A stretch of DNA of 64,000 nucleotides from Megalopta genalis (GCF_051020955.1 NW_027476527.1:1-64000); one strand, 5' to 3'. Counted from the stretch's first letter, positions 1 to 13,924 are shown. Notes: generated by a model not told the origin, from the sequence alone. Program-made: numbers and translations.

Positions 1-2526
1 TGAAGCTAAACCTTCTACATCGCATTGATTTGAAGCTAAATCTTGTGTATGTCAAGGATTTGAAGCTAAAACCATCTACATCGCATTGATTTAAAGCTAA
101 ATCATGTGTATCGCGTGATTTTAAGCTAACTCGTTCGTTTCGCCTGTATTTGAAGCTATATCACTTATATCGCAAGTATTTGAAGCTAAATCATGTGTAT
201 CGCATGGATTTGAAGCTAAACCTTCTACATCGCATTGATTTGAAGCTAAATCATTTGTTTCGCATGGATTTGAATCAAAGCCTTGTCATTCGAATTGATT
301 TGAAGCTAAATCATGTGTTTCGTATGGATTTGAAGCTAAACCTTCTACATCGCATTGACTTGAAGCTAAACCTTCTATATCTATTGATTTGAAGCAGATC
401 CTTCTACCTCTTATTGATTTGAAGCTAAACCTTCTACATCGCATATGATTTGAAGCTATATCTTGTGTATCGCATGGATTTGAAGCTAAACCTTCTACAT
501 CGCATTGATTTGAAGCTAAATCATGTATATAGCATGGATTTGAAGCTATCTCGTTTATTTCGCATGCCGTTGTAGCTAAATAATGTATATCACAAGTATT
601 TGTAGCTAAACCAATTGTTTTTGCATGGATTTGAAGCTAAGCCTTCTACTTCGCATTCATTTGAAGCTAAATCATCTGTTTCGCATGGTTTGAATCTAAG
701 CCTTGTCCTTCGAATTGAATTTGAAGCTAAATCATGTGTTTCGTATGATTTGAAGCTAAACCTTCTACATCGCATTGATTTGAAGCTAAACCTTCTATAT
801 TCTATTGATTTGAAGCAGAACCTTCTACCTCTTATTGATTTGAAGCTAAACCTTCTACATCGCATTGATTTGAAGCTAAGCCTTCTTCTTCGCATTCAGT
901 TGAAGCTAAATCATTTGTTTCGCATGGATTTGAATCTAAGACTTGTCCCTTCGAATTGATTTGAAGCTGAATCTTGTGTATGTCATGCATTTGAAGCTAA
1001 ACCTTCTACATCGCATTGATTTGAAGCTAAATCATGTGTATCGCATGGATTTGAAGCTACTCGTTCGTTTCGAATGTATTTGAAGCTATATATCTTATAT
1101 CGCACGTATTTGAAGCTAAATCATGTGCATCGCATGATTTGAAGCTAAACCTTCTACATCGCATTGATTTGAAGCTAAATCATTTGTTTCGCATGGATTT
1201 GAATCTAAGGCCTTGTCCTTCGAATTGATTTGAAACTAAATCATGTGTTTTCGTATGGATTTGAAGCTAAACCTTCTACATCGCATTGATTTGAAGCTAA
1301 ACCTTCTACATTATATTGATTTGAAAGCTAAACCTTCTACCTCTTATTGTTTTGAAGCTAAAACTTCTACATCGCATTGATTTGAAGCTAAATCATGTTT
1401 CTCGCATGGATTTGAAGCTATCTCGTTTGTTTCGCATGCAGTTGTAGCTAAATAATGTATATCACAAGTATTTGTAACTAAACCATTTGTTTTGCATGGA
1501 TTTGAAGCTAAGCCTTCTACTTCGCATTCATTTGAAGCTAAATCATTTGTTTCGCATGGATTTGAATCTAAGCCTTGTCCTTCGAATTGATTTGAAGCTA
1601 AATCATGTGTTTCGTATGATTTGAAGCTAAACCTTCTACATCGGATTGATTTGAAGCCTAAACCTTCTATATTCTATTGATTTGAAGCAGAACCTTCTAC
1701 CTCTTATTGATTTGAAACTAAACCTTCTACATCGCATTGATTTGAAGCTAAATCTTGTGTATCGCATTGGATTTGAAGCTAAACCTTCTACATCGCATTG
1801 ATTTGAAGCTAAATCATGTGAATCGCATGGATTTCAAGCTAACTCGTTCGTATAGCATGCAGTTGTAGCTAAATGATGTATATCACAAGTATTTGTAGCT
1901 AAACATTTTGTTTTGCATGGATTTGAAGCTAAGCCTTCTACGTCGCATTCATTTGAAGCTAAATCATTTGTTTCGCATGGATTTGAATCTAAGCCTTGTC
2001 CTTCGAATTTATTTGAAGCTGAATCTTGTGTATGTCATGCATTTGAAGCTAAACCTTCTATATCGCATTGATTTGAAGCTAAATCATGTTTCTCGCATGG
2101 AATTGAAGCTGCCTCGTTTGTTTCCTACAGCTTTTGAAGCTATATCACTTATATCGCAAGTATTTGAAGCTAAATCGTATGTGTCGCATGGATTTGAAGC
2201 TGAACCTACTACATCGCATTGATTTGAAGCTAAATCATGTGTATCGCATGGATTTGAAGCTAAACCTTCTACATCGCATTGATTTGAAGGTAAATCATGT
2301 GTTTCGCATGGATTTGAAGATAACTCGTTCGTTTCGCCTGCAGTTGAATCTACATCACTTATATCGCTAGTATTTGAAGCTAAATCATGTGTATCGCGTG
2401 GATTTTGAAGCTAACTCGATTGATTAGTCTTCATTTGAAGCTATATCACTTACACCCCAAGCGTTTGAAGCTACATCATTTGTTTCGCACGGATTTGAAG
2501 CTAATCCTTCTTCATCGCATTGATTT
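1..2526. repeat. Higher-order block X, first (partial) copy
   Basis: This block matches 6,127-8,648 monomer for monomer, with an offset of about 6,122-6,126. Its left end is cut by the window edge. The right end is placed at the 10-bp monomer remnant at 2,527-2,536, which also follows the second copy. The few-base drift in offset comes from single-base indels private to one copy. Confidence 0.8.
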
Positions 2527-2536
2527 GCATTGATTT
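2527..2536. repeat. 10-bp monomer remnant, marker of a shared 20-bp deletion
   Basis: A truncated monomer, gcattgattt, sits between two full monomers. It recurs in the same setting at 4,009-4,018, 5,969-5,978, 8,649-8,658, 10,603-10,612, 16,909-16,918 and 44,473-44,482. The homologous place near 24,905 and 46,190 holds a complete 30-bp monomer starting gcag. The remnant is therefore best read as a 20-bp internal deletion that happened once and was then amplified. It shifts all frames by one base and dates these seven blocks as descendants of one ancestor. Confidence 0.8.
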
Positions 2537-4008
2537 GACGCTAACTCGTTCGTTGCGCATGCAGTTGTAGCTAAATAGTGTATATCACAAGTATTTGAAG
2601 CTAAATCATTTGTTTCGCATGGATTTGAATCTAAGCCTTGTCCTTCGAATTTATTTGAAGCTGAATCTTGTGTATGTCATGCATTTGAAGCTAAACCTTC
2701 TACATCGCATTGATTTGAAGCTAAACCTTCTACATTCTATTGATTTGAAGCTAAACCTTCTACCTCTTATTGTTTTGAAGCTAAAACTTCTACATCGCAT
2801 TGATTTGAAGCTAAATCTTGTGTATCGCATGGATTTGAAGCTAAACCTTCTACATCGCATTGATTTGAAGCTAAATCATGTATATAGCATGGATTTGAAG
2901 CTATCTCGTTTATTTCGCATGCAGTTGTAGCTAAATAATGTATATCACAAGTATTTGTAGCTAAACCATTTGTTTTGCATGGATTTGAAGCTAAGCCTTC
3001 TACTTCGCATTCATTTGAAGCTAAATCATTTTGTTTCGCATGGATTTGAATCTAAGCCTTGTCCTTCGAATTGATTTGAAGCTAAATCATGTGTTTCGTA
3101 TGGATTTGAAGCTAAACCTTCTACATCGGATTGATTTGAAGCTAAACCTTCTATATTCTATTGATTTGAAGCAGAACCTTCTACCTCTTATTGATTTGAA
3201 ACTAAACCTTCTACATCGCATTGATTTGAAGCTAAATCTTGTGTATCGCATGGATTTGAAGCTAAACCTTCTACATCGCATTGATTTGAAGCTAAATCAT
3301 GTGAATCGCATGGATTTCAAGCTAACTCGTTCGTATAGCATGCAGTTGTAGCTAAATGATGTATATCACAAGTATTTGTAGCTAAACCATTTGTTTTGCA
3401 TGGATTTGAAGCTAAGCCTTCTACGTCGCATTCATTTGAAGCTAAATCATTTGTTTCGCATGGATTTGAATCTAAGCCTTGTCCTTCGAATTTATTTGAA
3501 GCTGAATCTTGTGTATGTCATGCATTTGAAGCTAAACCTTCTATATCGCATTGATTTGAAGCTAAATCATGTTTCTCGCATGGAATTGAAGCTGCCTCGT
3601 TTGTTCCTACAGCTTTTGAAGCTATATCACTTATATCGCAAGTATTTGAAGCTAAATCGTATGTGTCGCATGGATTTGAAGCTGAACCTACTACATCGCA
3701 TTGATTTGAAGCTAAATCTTGTGTATCGCATGGATTTGAAGCTAAACCTTCTACATCGCATTGATTTGAAGGTAAATCATGTGTTTCGCATGGATTTGAA
3801 GATAACTCGTTCGTTTCGCCTGCAGTTGAATCTACATCACTTATATCGCTAGTATTTGAAGCTAAATCATGTGTATCGCGTGGATTTTGAAGCTAACTCG
3901 ATTGATTAGTCTTCATTTGAAGCTATATCACTTACACCCCAAGCGTTTGAAGCTACATCATTTGTTTCGCACGGATTTGAAGCTAATCCTTCTTCATCGC
4001 ATTGATTT
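2527..4008. repeat. Higher-order block Y (~1.48 kb)
   Basis: This block runs between the 10-bp monomer remnants at 2,527 and 4,009. Its monomer order closely resembles about 15.4-16.9 kb, including the class with ctacgtcgcattc and the frame-shift module near 3,885. It contains fewer indels than its neighbours X and Z. Confidence 0.7.
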
Positions 4009-5968
4009 GCATTGATTTGACGCTAACTCGTTCGTTGCGCATGCAGTTGTAGCTAAATAGTGTATATCACAAGTATTTGAAGCTAAATCATTTGTTTCGC
4101 ATGGATTTGAATCTAAGCCTTGTCCTTCGAATTTATTTGAAGCTGAATCTTGTGTATGTCATGCATTTGAAGCTAAACCTTCTACATCGCATTGATTTGA
4201 AGCTAAATCTTGTGTATGTCAAGGATTTGAAGCTAAACCATCTACATCGCATTGATTTAATGCTAAATCATGTGTATCGCGTGGATTTTAAGCTAACTCG
4301 TTCGTTTCGCCTGTATTTGAAGCTATATCACTTATATCGCAAGTATTTGAAGCTAAATCATGTGTATCGCATGGATTTGAAGCTAAACCTTCTACATCGC
4401 ATTGATTTGAAGCTAAATCATTTGTTTCGCATGGATTTGAATCAAAGCCTTGTCATTCGAATTGATTTGAAGCTAAATCATGTGTTTCGTATGGATTTGA
4501 AGCCTAAACCTTCTACATCGCATTGATTTGAAGCTAAAGCTTCTATATTCTATTGATTTGAAGCTGAACCTTCTACCTCTTATTGATTTGAAGCTAAACC
4601 TTCTACATCGCATTGATTTGAAGCTAAATCTTGTGTATCGCATGGATTTGAAGCTAAACCTTCTACATCGCATTGATTTGCAGCTGAATCATGTCTTTCG
4701 CATGGATTTGAAGATGAACCATTTGAATCGCATTGATTTGAACCCGACCCTTCTACTTCGCACTGATTTGCAGCTAAATAATGTGTTTCGCAAGGATTTG
4801 AAGATAAACCTTCTACATCGCATTGATTTGCAGCTGAATCATGTGTTTCGCATGGATTTGGAGCTAACTCGTTCGTTTCGCCTGTATTTGAAGCTAGATC
4901 ACTTATATCGCAAGTATTTGAAGCTACATCATGTGTATCGCATGGATTTGAAGCTAAACCTTCTACATCGCATTGGTTTGAAGCTAAATTATTTGTTTCG
5001 CATGGATTTGAATATAAGCCTTGTCCTTCGAATTGATTTGAAGCTAAATCATGTGTTTCGTATGCATTTGAAGCTAAACCTTCTACATCGCATTCATTTG
5101 AAGCTAAACCTTCTACATTCTATTGATTTGAAGCTAAACCTTCTACCTCTTATTGTTTTGAAGCTAAAACTTCTACATCGCATTGATTTGAAGCTAAATC
5201 TTGTGTATCGCATGGATTTGAAGCTAAACCTTCTACATCGCATTGATTTGAAGCTAAATCATGTATATAGCATGGATTTGAAGCTATCTCGTTTATTTCG
5301 CATGCAGTTGTAGCTAAATAATGTATATCACAAGTATTTGTAGCTAAACATTTGTTTTGCATGGATTTGAAGCTAAGCCTTCTACGTCGCATCATTTGAA
5401 GCTAAATCATTTGTTTCGCATGGATTTGAATCTAAGCCTTGTCCTCCGAATTTATTTGAAGCTGAATCTTGTGTATGTCATGCATTTGAAGCTAAACCTT
5501 CTATATCGCATTGATTTGAAGCTAAATCATGTTTCTCGCATGGAATTGAAGCTGCCTCGTTTGTTCCTACAGCTTTTGAAGCTATATCACTTATATCGCA
5601 AGTATTTGAAGCTAAATCGAATGTGTCGCATGGATTTGAAGCTGAACCTACTACATCGCATTGATTTGAAGCTAAATCTTGTGTATCGCATGGATTTGAA
5701 GCTAAACCTTCTACATCGCATTGATTTGAAGGTAAATCATGTGTTTCGCATGGATTTGAAGATAACTCGTTCGTTTCGCCTGCAGTTGAATCTACATCAC
5801 TTATATCGCTAGTATTTGAAGCTAAATCATGTGTATCGCGTGGATTTTGAAGCTAACTCGATTGATTAGTCTTCATTTGAAGCTATATCACTTACACCCC
5901 AAGCGTTTGAAGCTACATCATTTGTTTCGCACGGATTTGAAGCTAATCCTTCTTCATCGCATTGATTT
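4009..5968. repeat. Higher-order block Z, first copy (~1.96 kb)
   Basis: This block has the same monomer order as 8,649-10,602, with an offset of 4,640 at the left edge and 4,634 at the right. It includes an unusual run near 4,680-4,860 with gcagctgaatcatgtcttt, gaagatgaaccatttg and gaacccgaccc monomers, which recurs at about 9,320-9,480 and 13,670-13,830. The 6-bp shrinkage of the second copy reflects private indels. Confidence 0.8.
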
Positions 5969-6126
5969 GCATTGATTTGACGCTAACTCGTTCGTTGCGC
6001 ATGCAGTTGTAGCTAAATAATGTATATCACAAGTATTTGAAGCTAAATCATTTGTTTCGCATGGATTTGAATCTAAGCCTTGTCCTTCGAATTTATTTGA
6101 AGCTGAATCTTGTGTATGTCATGCAT

Positions 6127-8648
6127 TTGAAGCTAAACCTTCTACATCGCATTGATTTGAAGCTAAATCTTGTGTATGTCAAGGATTTGAAGCTAAACCA
6201 TCTACATCGCATTGATTAAAGCTAAATCATGTGTATCGCGTGGATTTTAAGCTAACTCGTTCGTTTCGCCTGTATTTGAAGCTATATCACTTATATCGCA
6301 AGTATTTGAAGCTAATCATGTGTATCGCATGGATTTGAAGCTAAACCTTCTACATCGCATTGATTTGAAGCTAAATCATTTGTTTCGCATGGATTTGAAT
6401 CAAAGCCTTGTCATTCGAATTGATTTGAAGCTAAATCATGTGTTTCGTATGGATTTGAAGCTAAACCTTCTACATCGCATTGACTTGAAGCTAAACCTTC
6501 TATATTCTATTGATTTGAAGCAGATCCTTCTACCTCTTATTGATTTGAAGCTAAACCTTCTACATCGCATTGATTTGAAGCTAAATCTTGTGTATCGCAT
6601 GGATTTGAAGCTAAACCTTCTACATCGCATTGATTTGAAGCTAAATCATGTATATAGCATGGATTTGAAGCTATCTCGTTTATTTCGCATGCCGTTTGTA
6701 GCTAAATAATGTATATCACAAGTATTTGTAGCTAAACCAATTGTTTTGCATGGATTTGAAGCTAAGCCTTCTACTTCGCATTCATTTGAAGCTAAATCAT
6801 CTGTTTCGCATGGTTTTGAATCTAAGCCTTGTCCTTCGAATTGATTTGGAAGCTAAATCATGTGTTTCGTATGGATTTGAAAGCTAAACCTTCTACATCG
6901 CATTGATTTGAAGCTAAACCTTCTATATTCTTATGATTTGAAGCAGAACCTTCTACCTCTTATTGATTTGAAGCTAAACCTTCTACATCGCATTGATTTG
7001 AAGCTAAGCCTTCTACTTCGCATTCATTTGAAGCTAAATCATTTGTTTCGCATGATTTGAATCTAAGACTTGTCCTTCGAATTGATTTGAAGCTGAATCT
7101 TGTGTATGTCATGCATTTGAAGCTAAACCTTCTACATCGCATTGATTTGAAGCTAAATCATGTGTATCGCATGGATTTGAAGCTAACTCGTTCGTTTCGA
7201 ATGTATTTGAAGCTATATATCTTATATCGCACGTATTTGAAGCTAAATCATGTGCATCGCATGGATTTGAAGCTAAACCTTCTACATCGCATTGATTTGA
7301 AGCTAAATCATTTGTTTCGCATGGATTTGAATCTAAGCCTTGTCCTTCGAATTGATTTGAAACTAAATCATGTGTTTCGTATGGATTTGAAGCTAAACCT
7401 TCTACATCGCATTGATTTGAAGCTAAACCTTCTACATTATATTGATTTGAAGCTAAACCTTCTACCTCTTATTGTTTTGAAGCTAAAACTTCTACATCGC
7501 ATTGATTTGAAGCTAAATCATGTTTCTCGCATGGATTGAAGCTATCTCGTTTGTTTCGCATGCAGTTGTAGCTAAATAATGTATATCACAAGTATTTGTA
7601 ACTAAACCATTTGTTTTGCATGGATTTGAAGCTAAGCCTTCTACTTCGCATTCATTTGAAGCTAAATCATTTGTTTCGCATTGGATTTGAATCTAAGCCT
7701 TGTCCTTCGAATTGATTTGAAGCTAAATCATGTGTTTCGTATGGATTTGAAGCTAAACCTTCTACATCGGATTGATTTGAAGCTAAACCTTCTATATTCT
7801 ATTGATTTGAAGCAGAACCTTCTACCTCTTATTGATTTGAAACTAAACCTTCTACATCGCATTGATTTGAAGCTAAATCTTGTGTATCGCATGGATTTGA
7901 AGCTAAACCTCTACATCGCATTGATTTGAAGCTAAATCATGTGAATCGCATGGATTTCAAGCTAACTCGTTTCGTATAGCATGCAGTTGTAGCTAAATGA
8001 TGTATATCACAAGTATTTGTAGCTAAACCATTTGTTTTGCATGGATTTGAAGCTAAGCCTTCTACGTCGCATTCATTTGAAGCTAAATCATTTGTTTCGC
8101 ATGGATTTGAATCTAAGCCTTGTCCTTCGAATTTATTTGAAGCTGAATCTTGTGTATGTCATGCATTTGAAGCTAAACCTTCTATATCGCATTGATTTGA
8201 AGCTATATCATGTTTCTCGCATGGAATTGAAGCTGCCTCGTTTGTTCCTACAGCTTTTGAAGCTATATCACCTTATATCGCAAGTATTTGAAGCTAAATC
8301 GTATGTGTCGCATGGATTTGAAGCTGAACCTACTACATCGCATTGATTTGAAGCTAAATCATGTGTACGCATGGATTTGAAAGCTAAACCTTCTACATCG
8401 CATTGATTTGAAGGTAATCATGTGTTTCGCATGGATTTGAAGATAACTCGTTCGTTTCGCCTGCAGTTGAATCTACATCACTTATATCGCTAGTATTTGA
8501 AGCAAAATCATGTGTATCGCGTGGATTTTGAAGCTAACTCGATGATTAGTCTTCATTTGAAGCTATATCACTTACACCCCAAGCGTTTGAAGCTACATCA
8601 TTTGTTTCGCACGGATTTGAAGCTAATCCTTCTTCATCGCATTGATTT
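6127..8648. repeat. Higher-order block X, second copy (~2.5 kb)
   Basis: This is a full copy of the block seen at 1-2,526. It ends at the 10-bp remnant at 8,649-8,658. Single-base differences from the first copy are mainly indels, for example gaagctaatcatg near 6,311, where one A is missing. Confidence 0.8.
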
Positions 8649-10602
8649 GCATTGATTTGACGCTAACTCGTTCGTTGCGCATGCAGTTGTAGCTAAATAG
8701 TGTATATCACAAGTATTTGAAGCTAAATCATTTGTTTCGCATGGATTTGAATCTAAGCCTTGTCCCTTCGAATTTATTTGAAGCTGAATCTTGTGTATGT
8801 CATGCATTTGAAGCTAAACCTTCTACATCGCATTGATTTGAAGCTAAATCTTGTGTATGTCAAGGATTTGAAGCTAAACCATCTACATCGCATTGATTTA
8901 AAGCTAAATCATGTGTATCGCGTGGATTTTAAGCTAACTCGTTCGTTTCGCCTGTATTTGTAGCTATATCACTTATATCGCAAGTATTTGAAGCTAAATC
9001 ATATGTATCGCATGGATTTGAAGCTAAACCTTCTACATCGCATTGATTTGAAGCTAAATCATTTGTTTCGCATGGATTTGAATCAAAGCCTTGTCATTCG
9101 AATTGATTTGAAGCTAAATCATGTGTTTCGTATGGATTTGAAGCTAAACCTTCTACATCGCATTGATTTGAAGCTAAAGCTTCTATATTCTATTGATTTG
9201 AAGCTGAACCTTCTACCTCTTATTGATTTGAAGCTAAACCTTCTACATCGCATTGATTTGAGCTAAATCTTGTGTATCGCATGGATTTGAAGCTAAACCT
9301 TCTACATCGCATTGATTTGCAGCTGAATCATGTCTTTCGCATGGATTTGAAGATGAACCATTTGAATCGCATTGATTTGAACCCGACCCTTCTACTTCGC
9401 ACTGATTTGCAGCTAAATAATGTGTTTCGCAAGGATTTGACGAGAAACTTCTACATCGCATTGATTTGCAGCTGAATCATGTGTTTCGCATGGATTTGGA
9501 GCTAACTCGTTCGTTTCGCCTGTATTTGAAGCTAGATCACTTATATCGCAAGTATTGAAGCTACATCATGTGTATCGCATGGATTTGAAGCTAAACCTTC
9601 TACATCGCATTGGTTTGAAGCTAAATTATTTGTTTCGCATGGATTTGAATATAAGCCTTGTCCTTCGAATTGATTTGAAGCTAAATCTGTGTTTCGTATG
9701 CATTTGAAGCTAAACCTTCTACATCGCATTCATTTGAAGCTAAACCTTCTACATTCTATTGATTTGAAGCTAAACTTCTACCTCTTATTGTTTTGAAGCT
9801 AAAACTTCTACATCGCATTGATTTGAAGCTAAATCTTGTGTATCGCATGGATTTGAAGCTAAACCTTCTACATCGCATTGATTTGAAGCTAAATCATGTA
9901 TATAGCATGGATTTGAAGCTATCTCGTTTATTTCGCATGCAGTTTGTAGCTAAATAATGTATATCACAAGTATTTGTAGCTAAACCATTTGTTTTGCATG
10001 GATTTGAAGCTAAGCCTTCTACGTCGCATTCATTTGAAGCTAAATCATTTGTTTCGCATGGATTTGAATCTAAGCCTTGTCTCGAATTTATTTGAAGCTG
10101 AATCTTGTGTATGTCATGCATTTGAAGCTAAACCTTCTATATCGCATTGATTGAAGCTAAATCATGTTTCTCGCATGGAATTGAAGCTGCCTCGTTTGTT
10201 CCTACAGCTTTTGAAGCTATATCACTTATATCGCAAGTATTTGAAGCTAAATCGAATGTGTCGCATGGATTTGAAGCTGAACCTACTACATCGCATTGAT
10301 TTGAAGCTAAATCTTGTGTATCGCATGGATTTGAAGCTAAACCTTCTACATCGCATTGATTTGAAGGTAAATCATGTGTTTCGCATGGATTTGAAGATAA
10401 CTCGTTCGTTTCGCTGCAGTTGAATCTACATCACTTATATCGCTAGTATTTGAAGCTAAATCATGTGTATCGCGTGGATTTTGAAGCTAACTCGATTGAT
10501 TAGTCTTCATTTGAAGCTATATCACTTACACCCCAAGCGTTTGAAGCTACATCATTTGTTTCGCACGGATTTGAAGCTAATCCTTCTTCATCGCATTGAT
10601 TT
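8649..10602. repeat. Higher-order block Z, second copy (~1.95 kb)
   Basis: This block duplicates 4,009-5,968. It carries private losses such as gtattgaag near 9,553 and gaagctaaacttc near 9,768, and a two-base loss in cttgtctcgaa near 10,080, where sister copies read cttgtccttcgaa. Confidence 0.8.
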
Positions 10603-10669
10603 GCATTGATTTGACGCTAACTCGTTCGTTGCGCATGCAGTTGTAGCTAATAATGTATATCACAAGTAT

Positions 10670-12545
10670 TTGAAGCTAAATCATTTGTTTCGCATGGATT
10701 TGAATCTAGAGCCTTGTCCTTCGAATTTATTTGAAGCTGAATCTTGTGTATGTCATGCATTTGAAGCTAAACCTTCTACATCGCATTGATTTGAAGCTAA
10801 ATCTTGTGTATGTCAAGGATTTGAAGCTAAACCATCTACATCGCATTGATTTAAAGCTAAATCATGTGTATCGCGTGGATTTTAAGCTAACTCGTTCGTT
10901 TTCGCCTGTATTTGAAGCTATATCACTTATATCGCAGTATTTGAAGCTAAATCATGTGTATCGCATGGATTTGAAGCTAAACCTTCTACATCGCATTGAT
11001 TTGAAGCTAAATCATTTGTTTCGCATGGATTTGAATCAAAGCCTTGTCATTCGAATTGATTTGAAGCTAAATCATGTGTTTCGTATGGATTTGAAGCTAA
11101 CCTTCTACATCGCATTGACTTGAAGCTAACCTTCTACATCGCATTGACTGAAGCTAAACCTTCTACATTCTATTGATTTGAAGCTAAACCTTCTTCATCG
11201 CATTGATTTGCAGCTAAATAATGTGTTTCGCATGGATTTGAAGCTAACTCGTTCGTTGCGCACGCAGTTAAATCTAAATAACGTATATCACAAGTATTTG
11301 AAGCTAAACCATTTGATTCGCATGGATTTGAAGCTAAGCCTTCTACTTCGCATTAACTGGAAGTTAAATCACGTGTTTTGCATGGATTTGAAGCTAAACC
11401 TTCTACATCGCATTGATTTGAAGCTAAATCATGTGTTTCGCATGCAGTTGAATCTAAATCATGACTTTCACAAGTATTTGAAGAACAACCATTTGAATCG
11501 CAATGATTTGAACCCGACCCTTCTACTTCGCACTGATTTGCAGCTAAATAATGTGTTCGCATGGATTTGAAGCTAAACCTTCTACATCGCATTGATTTTC
11601 AGCTGAATCATGTCTTTCGCATGGATTTGAAGCTAACTCGTTCGTTTCGCCTGTATTTGAAGCTATATCACTTATATCGCAAGTATTCGAAGCTAAATCA
11701 TGTGTATCGCATGGATTTGTTGCTAAACCTTCTACATCGCATTGATTTGAAGCTAAATCATTTGTTTCGGATGGATTTGAATCAAAGCCTTGTCCTTCGA
11801 TTTGATTTGAAGCTAAATCATGTGTTTCGTATGGATTTGAAGCTAAACCTTCTACATCGCATTGATTTGAAGCTAAACCTTCTATATTCTATTGATTTGA
11901 AGCAGATCCTTCTACCTCTTATTGATTTGAAGCTAAACCTTCTACATCGCATTGATTTGAAGCTAAATCTTGTGTATCGCATGGATTTGAAGCTAAACCT
12001 TCTACATCGCATTGATTTGAAGCTAAATCATGTATATAGCATGGATTTGAAGCTATCTCGTTTATTTCGCATGCCGTTGTAGCTAAATAATGTATATCAC
12101 AAGTATTTGTAGCTAAACCAATTGTTTTGCATGGATTTGAAGCTAAGCCTTCTACTTCGCATTCATTTGAAGCTAAATCATCTGTTTCGCATGGTTTTGA
12201 ATCTAAGCCTTGTCCTTCGAATTGATTTGAAGCTAAATCATGTGTTTCGTATGGATTTGAAGCTAAACCTTCTACATCGCATTGATTTGAAGCTAAACCT
12301 TCTATATTCTATTGATTTGAAGCAGAACCTTCTACCTCTTATTGATTTGAAGCTAAACCTTCTACATCGCATTGATTTGAAGCTAAGCCTTCTACTTCGC
12401 ATTCATTTGAAGCTAAATCATTTGTTTCGCATGGATTTGAATCTAAGACTTGTCCTTCGAATTGATTTGAAGCTGAATCTTGTGTATGTCATGCATTTGA
12501 AGCTAAACCTTCTACATCGCATTGATTTGAAGCTAAATCATGTGT
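10670..12545. repeat. Segmental duplication partner of 37,994-39,870
   Basis: Monomer order is collinear with 37,994-39,870 at an offset of 27,323-27,326. Between about 10,700 and 11,155 this copy differs by six single-base indels. From about 11,160 onward only a few substitutions remain, for example gattttcagctg near 11,594 versus gatttgcagctg near 38,920. Confidence 0.85.
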
Positions 12546-12577
12546 ATCGCATGGATTTGAAGCTAACTCGTTCGTTT

Positions 12578-12937
12578 CGAATGTATTTGAAGCTATATAT
12601 CTTATATCGCACGTATTTGAAGCTAAATCATGTGCATCGCATGGATTTGAAGCTAAACCTTCTACATCGCATTGATTTGAAGCTAAATCATTTGTTTCGC
12701 ATGGATTTGAATCTAAGCCTTGTCCTTCGAATTGATTTGAAACTAAATCATGTGTTTCGTATGGATTTGAAGCTAAACCTTCTACATCGCATTGATTTGA
12801 AGCTAAACCTTCTACATTATATTGATTTGAAGCTAAACCTTCTACCTCTTATTGTTTTGAAGCTAAACCTTCTACATCGCATTGATTTGAAGCTAAATCA
12901 TGTTTCTCGCATGGATTTGAAGCTATCTCGTTTGTTT
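12578..12937. repeat. 360-bp (12-monomer) tandem duplication, copy 1
   Basis: The 12-monomer run beginning at the gaatgtatttgaagct junction is repeated immediately at 12,938-13,297. One visible difference is gaagctaaacc near 12,860 versus gaagctaaaac near 13,220. It is an exact multiple of the monomer, so frames are preserved. Confidence 0.85.
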
Positions 12938-13297
12938 CGAATGTATTTGAAGCTATATATCTTATATCGCACGTATTTGAAGCTAAATCATGTGCATCGC
13001 ATGGATTTGAAGCTAAACCTTCTACATCGCATTGATTTGAAGCTAAATCATTTGTTTCGCATGGATTTGAATCTAAGCCTTGTCCTTCGAATTGATTTGA
13101 AACTAAATCATGTGTTTCGTATGGATTTGAAGCTAAACCTTCTACATCGCATTGATTTGAAGCTAAACCTTCTACATTATATTGATTTGAAGCTAAACCT
13201 TCTACCTCTTATTGTTTTGAAGCTAAAACTTCTACATCGCATTGATTTGAAGCTAAATCATGTTTCTCGCATGGATTTGAAGCTATCTCGTTTGTTT
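12938..13297. repeat. 360-bp tandem duplication, copy 2
   Basis: This is the second copy of the 12-monomer run at 12,578-12,937, with offset 360 exactly. Only a substitution or two separates the copies, so it is a recent event. Confidence 0.85.
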
Positions 13298-13924
13298 CGC
13301 ATGCAGTTGTAGCTAAATAATGTATATCACAAGTATTTGTAACTAAACCATTTGTTTTGCATGGATTTGAAGCTAAGCCTTCTACTTCGCATTCATTTGA
13401 AGCTAAATCATTTGTTTCGCATGGATTTGAATCTAAGCCTTGTCCTTCGAATTGATTTGAAGCTAAATCATGTGTTTCGTATGGATTTGAAGCTAAACCT
13501 TCTACATCGCATTGATTTGAAGCTAAACCTTCTATATTCTATTGATTTGAAGCTGAACCTTCTACCTCTTATTGATTTGAAGCTAAACCTTCTACATCGC
13601 ATTGATTTGAAGCTAAATCTTGTGTATCGCATGGATTTGAAGCTAAACCTTCTACATCGCATTGATTTGCAGCTGAATCATGTCTTTCGCATGGATTTGA
13701 AGATGAACCATTTGAATCGAATTGATTTGAACCCGACCCTTCTACTTCGCACTGATTTGCAGCTAAATAATGTGTTTCGCAAGGATTTGAAGATAAACCT
13801 TCTACATCGCATTGATTTGCAGCTGAATCATGTGTTTCGCATGGATTTGAAGCTAAATCATATGTGTCGCATGGATTTGAAGCAAACTTTCTACATCGCA
13901 TTGATTTGAAGATAAATCGTGTGT

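Larger units (their letters stand above)
1..11155. repeat. Array domain 1: indel-rich higher-order blocks
   Basis: This domain is built from the same monomer classes as 11-18 kb, arranged as blocks X (partial), Y, Z, X, Z. It carries frequent private one-base gains or losses, often in short A or T runs, such as gattgaag for gatttgaag or gctaacc for gctaaacc. Open runs are correspondingly short, mostly under 160 residues with one of 261. The indel load stops abruptly near 11,155. Either this stretch is decaying or, more likely, it is less accurately sequenced. Confidence 0.85.

Noticed and set aside
2134..2222. Third plus frame reading E-A-K-S-C-V-S-H-G-F
   Set aside because: The commonest monomer class places TGA in this frame (cattgattt), so it closes almost immediately. 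Invoking a code with TGA as sense is not supported by anything else here.
2651..2860. Arg/Lys/Phe-rich minus frame with repeated F-S-F-K-S-M-R-C-R-R, resembling a basic or protamine-like peptide
   Set aside because: This is a third-frame shadow of the same monomers. It appears wherever the paired-stop module is flanked by the commonest class and never extends past about 70 residues.
1..11155. Frame-broken pseudogene in the first 11 kb
   Set aside because: The frame breaks are mostly private one-base indels that stop abruptly at about 11,155 inside a duplicated block. Sequence error is the better explanation, and no intact parent gene is evident.
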